Source of the DNA: Aureococcus anophagefferens
Lineage: Eukaryota > Sar > Pelagophyceae > Pelagomonadales > Pelagomonadaceae
Length of the DNA stretch: 64,000 bases
Direction: 5' to 3'
NCBI RefSeq assembly: GCF_000186865.1
Contig: NW_008705571.1
Coordinates: 254,481-318,480, forward strand
This document shows positions 60,883-64,000 of the stretch, in pieces (position 1 is the first letter of the stretch; each line of letters opens with the position of its first letter). Both the position numbers and the translations under genes were made by a program. A model generated the notes under the pieces. That model made no database searches. It was not told the DNA's origin and saw only the letters and a program-made list of their open reading frames with translations.

Positions 60883-62759
60883 ATGGACGGGTCGAGCACG
60901 GGTTCGTCCATGGACGACGAGCTCTTCAAGAGCGCCCACGAGCCCGCGGCGCTCTGGGCCAAATACCTCGCGCGCCGCCAGGCTCGCAACCCTCTGTATT
61001 TGCGGAGGACGCTGAGCTACTGCCCCGAGGCGACCCGCATCGGCGACGCGCCGGCGACGCCGGCCGTCGCGTCGCCGCGCTACGTGAAGCTACGGCTCGC
61101 GGCGGACCTCGCCGCCTACCCCGCGCGCGCCGTCGCCGACGCGGGCGCCGCGCGGCGTCCGCCGCGCGCCGCGCCGCGCGCCGGGGGACGCGCCCCTCCG
61201 CAGGCGACAAGTGGCTGTGCCTGACGCTCTACGAGCGCCGCGCCGAGGGCTACCGCCCCCTCGAGGCCGCGCGGCCCCTGCGGCTCGCCGTCGCGCGCGA
61301 GCCGCGGGGCGCGAAGAAGGCGGGCAAGAAGCGCAAGGCCGACGCCGACGGCGGCGGCGGCGGCGACGAGGTCTGGGTCGCGTTCGGCGTCGAGGCCTCC
61401 GCGGCGCTCGCCGGCGAGCGGGACCTCGTCGTCGCGCTCCAGCTCTTCGACGCGCCCGCGGGCGGCGCCGACCGCCTCGACTGGGCGTCCGGCTGCGCGT
61501 TCGCCGCGGCCGTCGTCGGCGAGGCCGACGCGCGCGCGCGGTGGCCCGTCGCGCAGCGCGGCGCGGCGACGCCCCTCGCGCGGGCGAGCCACGCGGCGCT
61601 GCGGCCCCTCGCGGAGCTCGCGGGCGGCGCCGGCGGCGGCGGGCTCGAGGCGCTGCTCGCGGCCGGCGGGCCCGGCCGCCGCGGCGGCTTCGACTCGATC
61701 ACGCTCGCGCCGCTCGACCTCGCGGCGCCGGAGGGCTCGGCCGGCGCCGCGGCGCTCACGCTGCCCGTCGGCGCGGCGCTGAGCGCGCTGCCCGTCGCCG
61801 GGCCGCCGCCGGCCGCGGGCGCGGCCGCGGAGCCGCCCGCGCCGCCGGCCGCGGCGACCGCGGACCCGCCGTCGCGCGCGCCGGCCTGCGTCTTCTACCA
61901 CCTCGTCTACGACGCGAGCGGGCCGGGCGCCGCGCCGCGGCTCGCGTCGCGCGTGGACCGCGTCGACGAGCCCACGTGCGCGTGGTGCGCGGCGTCGTTC
62001 GGCGACGCGCGGGGACTCGTCGCGCACCTCGCCGCGCACCACTCGCCCCAGCTCCGCTTCGAGGCGCTCCTCGACGACCGCGACCGGCTCCACGTCGTCG
62101 CGACGCCCGCGGAGCTCCACGTGCCCCGGCCGGGCGACGCGCCGGCCGACGGCGACGGCGGCGGCGCCGCGGACTTTTCGTACCTCCGCCGCGAGGGCGC
62201 GCCCGTCGCCGCGCCGGCCGTGCCCCGCGCCGCCGCCGCCGACGCGGCCGCCGTCCGCCTCGCCGCCGTCGCCGCGGCCGACGCCGCGGACGACGCCGCG
62301 AAGCCGCCCGGCGCGGCCGCCGCGGCCGCCGCGCGCGCGCGGCCGCCGCCGACGCGCCAGTACTACCACGCGCGCACGTCCGCGCCCATCGCGCCCCAGC
62401 TCCTCGCCGCGGGCTACGACAGCGACGACGACGTCGACGAGGAGTGGCGCCTCGAGCGCGCGGAGCAGCTCCTCGAGGAGTTCGAGGACGTCACGCCCCA
62501 GGAGAAGGCCTTCATGAAGCTCTGGAACCGCTGGGTCTTCCGCAACCCCATCCAGGCCGACCGCACCGTGCCCCGCGCCGTCAACGCCTTCGCCGCCGAC
62601 CTCGCGTCCCAGCTCGTCCGCCAGAACCTCCGCCACAACCTCCTCCTCCACCTCCTCCACCTCTGGGACAACTCCCTCCTCTCCGCGCAGAACATCACGG
62701 ACTGCATGGCCATCGTCGACGACAAGGCCGCGCAGCAGCTGGCGGCGGAGGGGGCGTAA
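60883..62759 (+). CDS. SUZ12: SUZ12-like Polycomb (PRC2) subunit
   Basis: Exons 60883-61156 and 61204-62759 give 609 aa. The 47-bp intron has donor C|GTCCGC and acceptor CTCCGCAG. The start MDGSSTGSSMDDELFK leads to a conserved PLYLRRTLSYCP segment. A C2H2 finger (CAWC ... HLAAHH) lies at ~350-372. The VEFS box (~478-590) shows YYHARTSAPI, YDSDDDVDEEWRLERAEQLL, EKAFMKLWNRWV and LRHNLLLHLLHLWD. This is the signature of SUZ12/EMF2/VRN2, which binds EZH2-type methyltransferases in PRC2 for H3K27 methylation. The middle carries Ala/Pro-rich inserts. The stop lies ~735 bp from the rRNA gene end. Confidence 0.88.
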
Positions 62760-63494
62760 AGGTCGGGCCGGCGCGCCGGTGTGGCGGGGCGGCGCGGGCG
62801 TCGGTCGTTCTTGAAACCTCCTCGAGTCCCGGCGGGCGCGACGGGCCGCGGCGCGTCGCGACGTCGTCGCGGGGCGTGGGCGGCGCGACGGACGAGCGGC
62901 GTCGAGGAGGCGCGGCGGCGCGCGCGCGAAGGCGGGAGAAAAGGCCGCATTCGCGGACGCGCGCGGCGACGGGCGCGCGCGCGCGCGCGGGTTTGTGCGT
63001 CGGTCGAGCAGAGGGAGTCCCGGCGGGGGCGGGGCGAGGCGCGGCGGGCGGCGAGCGGCGTTTTACGGCGCGAGGAAACGGGCGTATTCGGGCGTCGAAG
63101 TGTCCAGAGCAGGGTACTTGGGGGTACTTGGCAATGGTCGCCAAGAAACCCGCACGATTTGGACTTGGGCGTTTTCAGAGAAGTGGTGGGACTCGATGAG
63201 TCGTAGTAGTAGTCGACGAGTGGTAGTCGATCGCTATGAAGATAAAACCCGCACGAAAGCGGCTTGGTTTTAAAAAGGTCTTCTGGAGTAGAGTGTTGCG
63301 TCGAGAGACGCAGAAGAGAAACCCGCACAAAAAGGCACGGATTTTGTTTTTGGGTTGGGTTGGTTCGCTCCAATTGGAGCTGTATTGGTTTTGGGTTTGG
63401 GTTGATTGGGGGGGGAGCGCGAAAGAGATGGATCGACGTGCAGCTCGACTCTCGGAAGAGGGCGCACAGAAGCTCGCTGTCTGCTTTCACATTA
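62760..63494. other. rDNA 3' spacer / intergenic region
   Basis: It lies between the SUZ12 stop and the 28S 3' end and must include the Pol I 3' external spacer. It has three AACCCGCAC motifs (within about 63145-63325) and a perfect 14-bp palindrome GCTCCAATTGGAGC (63367-63380). Base composition drops from very GC-rich to balanced near 63100. Confidence 0.55.
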
Positions 63495-63846
63495 ACAAAT
63501 CGCCGGAACAAGAGGCTGAATCTCAGCAGATCGTAGGACAAAGCCTACTCTCATGCTTACAATACCCCGTTCCATATTTAAGTCGTCTACAAAGGATTTA
63601 TCCCTCCCAACATTCGAAATTGCGATGGAGTATGATGCTCGGCCGAAGCCTATCGTGATGCGTGTAACATCGGGAGAGGTGAATATCGTCGCTTTCCAGC
63701 ATGGATTCTGACTTAGAGGCGTTCAGTCATAATCCTACAGATGGTAGCTTCGCGGCACTAGCTGTTCAGCTAACCGCAATGACCAAATATCTGAACCAAC
63801 GGTTCCTCTCGTACTAAGTTAGATTACTGTCGCGACAACCGTTCAT

Positions 63847-63901
<55 letters not shown>

Positions 63902-64000
63902 GTTAGTGGGTGAACAATCCTACACTTGGTGACTTCTGCGACACAATGATAGGAAGAGCCGACATCGAAGAATCAAAAAGCAACGTCGCTATGAACGCTT
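63495..64000 (-). rRNA. 28S (LSU) rRNA, 3' end only
   Basis: The minus strand carries the universal sarcin-ricin loop AGTACGAGAGGAAC (~63802-63818) and the conserved end ACGATCTGCTGAGATTCAGC. The gene continues beyond the window. It is the nuclear type, since the rest of the locus is nuclear. The mature 3' end is placed at ~63495 by analogy with other eukaryotes. Confidence 0.95.

Noticed and set aside
62781..63658. Small ORFs in the rDNA spacer and antisense to 28S
   Set aside because: Short, overlap rRNA or spacer, and show no protein features.

Overview
This window is eukaryotic nuclear DNA with very high G+C content, heavy Ala/Arg/Pro/Gly codon bias, short spliceosomal introns and one 50-N assembly gap (3303-3352). 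Several proteins start with an ER-type signal peptide followed by a plastid or twin-arginine lumen signal. The gene set includes a fused plastid LeuC-LeuD, two thylakoid-lumen-type proteins, a chalcone-isomerase-like protein, SUZ12 and TBC1D31. Together these suggest a secondary-plastid stramenopile, most likely a pelagophyte such as Aureococcus. That assignment is inference; no database was searched. The last 506 bases are the 3' end of a nuclear 28S rRNA gene on the minus strand.

Layout. 1-1.0 kb: 3' end of a sulfotransferase-like gene. 1.2-11.4 kb (cluster A): low-complexity, coiled-coil genes, namely a small CxxC..HxC protein, a 1877-aa SANT/Tudor protein, a decayed protein-kinase gene, a Gly-rich coiled-coil gene and a charged repeat protein. 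12.8-18.6 kb: a large secreted protein of ten beta-sandwich modules alternating between two types. 18.9-21.2 kb: a GT32 glycosyltransferase, a lumen-type protein and a small ORF. 21.1-29.2 kb: an approximately 8.0-kb segment bounded by 42-45-bp inverted repeats and a possible 4-bp target duplication. It carries a RecQ-like helicase gene and a very large gene with a transposase-like region. 29.2-41.1 kb: a four-helix membrane protein, LeuC-LeuD, a lumen protein, a dioxygenase/PLP-enzyme fusion and TBC1D31. 41.3-48.9 kb (cluster B): a second cluster sharing a nearly identical 3.7-kb block with cluster A. 49.1-56.2 kb: lysyl-tRNA synthetase, a TPR protein, a Rab-GAP TBC protein and two small genes. 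56.2-58.8 kb: gene-poor DNA with a palindrome and a large 314-bp-arm inverted repeat. 58.8-62.8 kb: the chalcone-isomerase-like gene and SUZ12. 62.8-64.0 kb: rDNA spacer and 28S.

Most genes are unrelated housekeeping or organelle genes. The unusual content is (1) the candidate helicase-bearing TIR transposon, which resembles the helicase-encoding Academ type; (2) the A/B clusters, in which one C-terminal cassette and its downstream genes are attached to two different N-terminal halves; and (3) the alternating-module surface protein. Start codons and splice sites were chosen by eye and lack transcript support.
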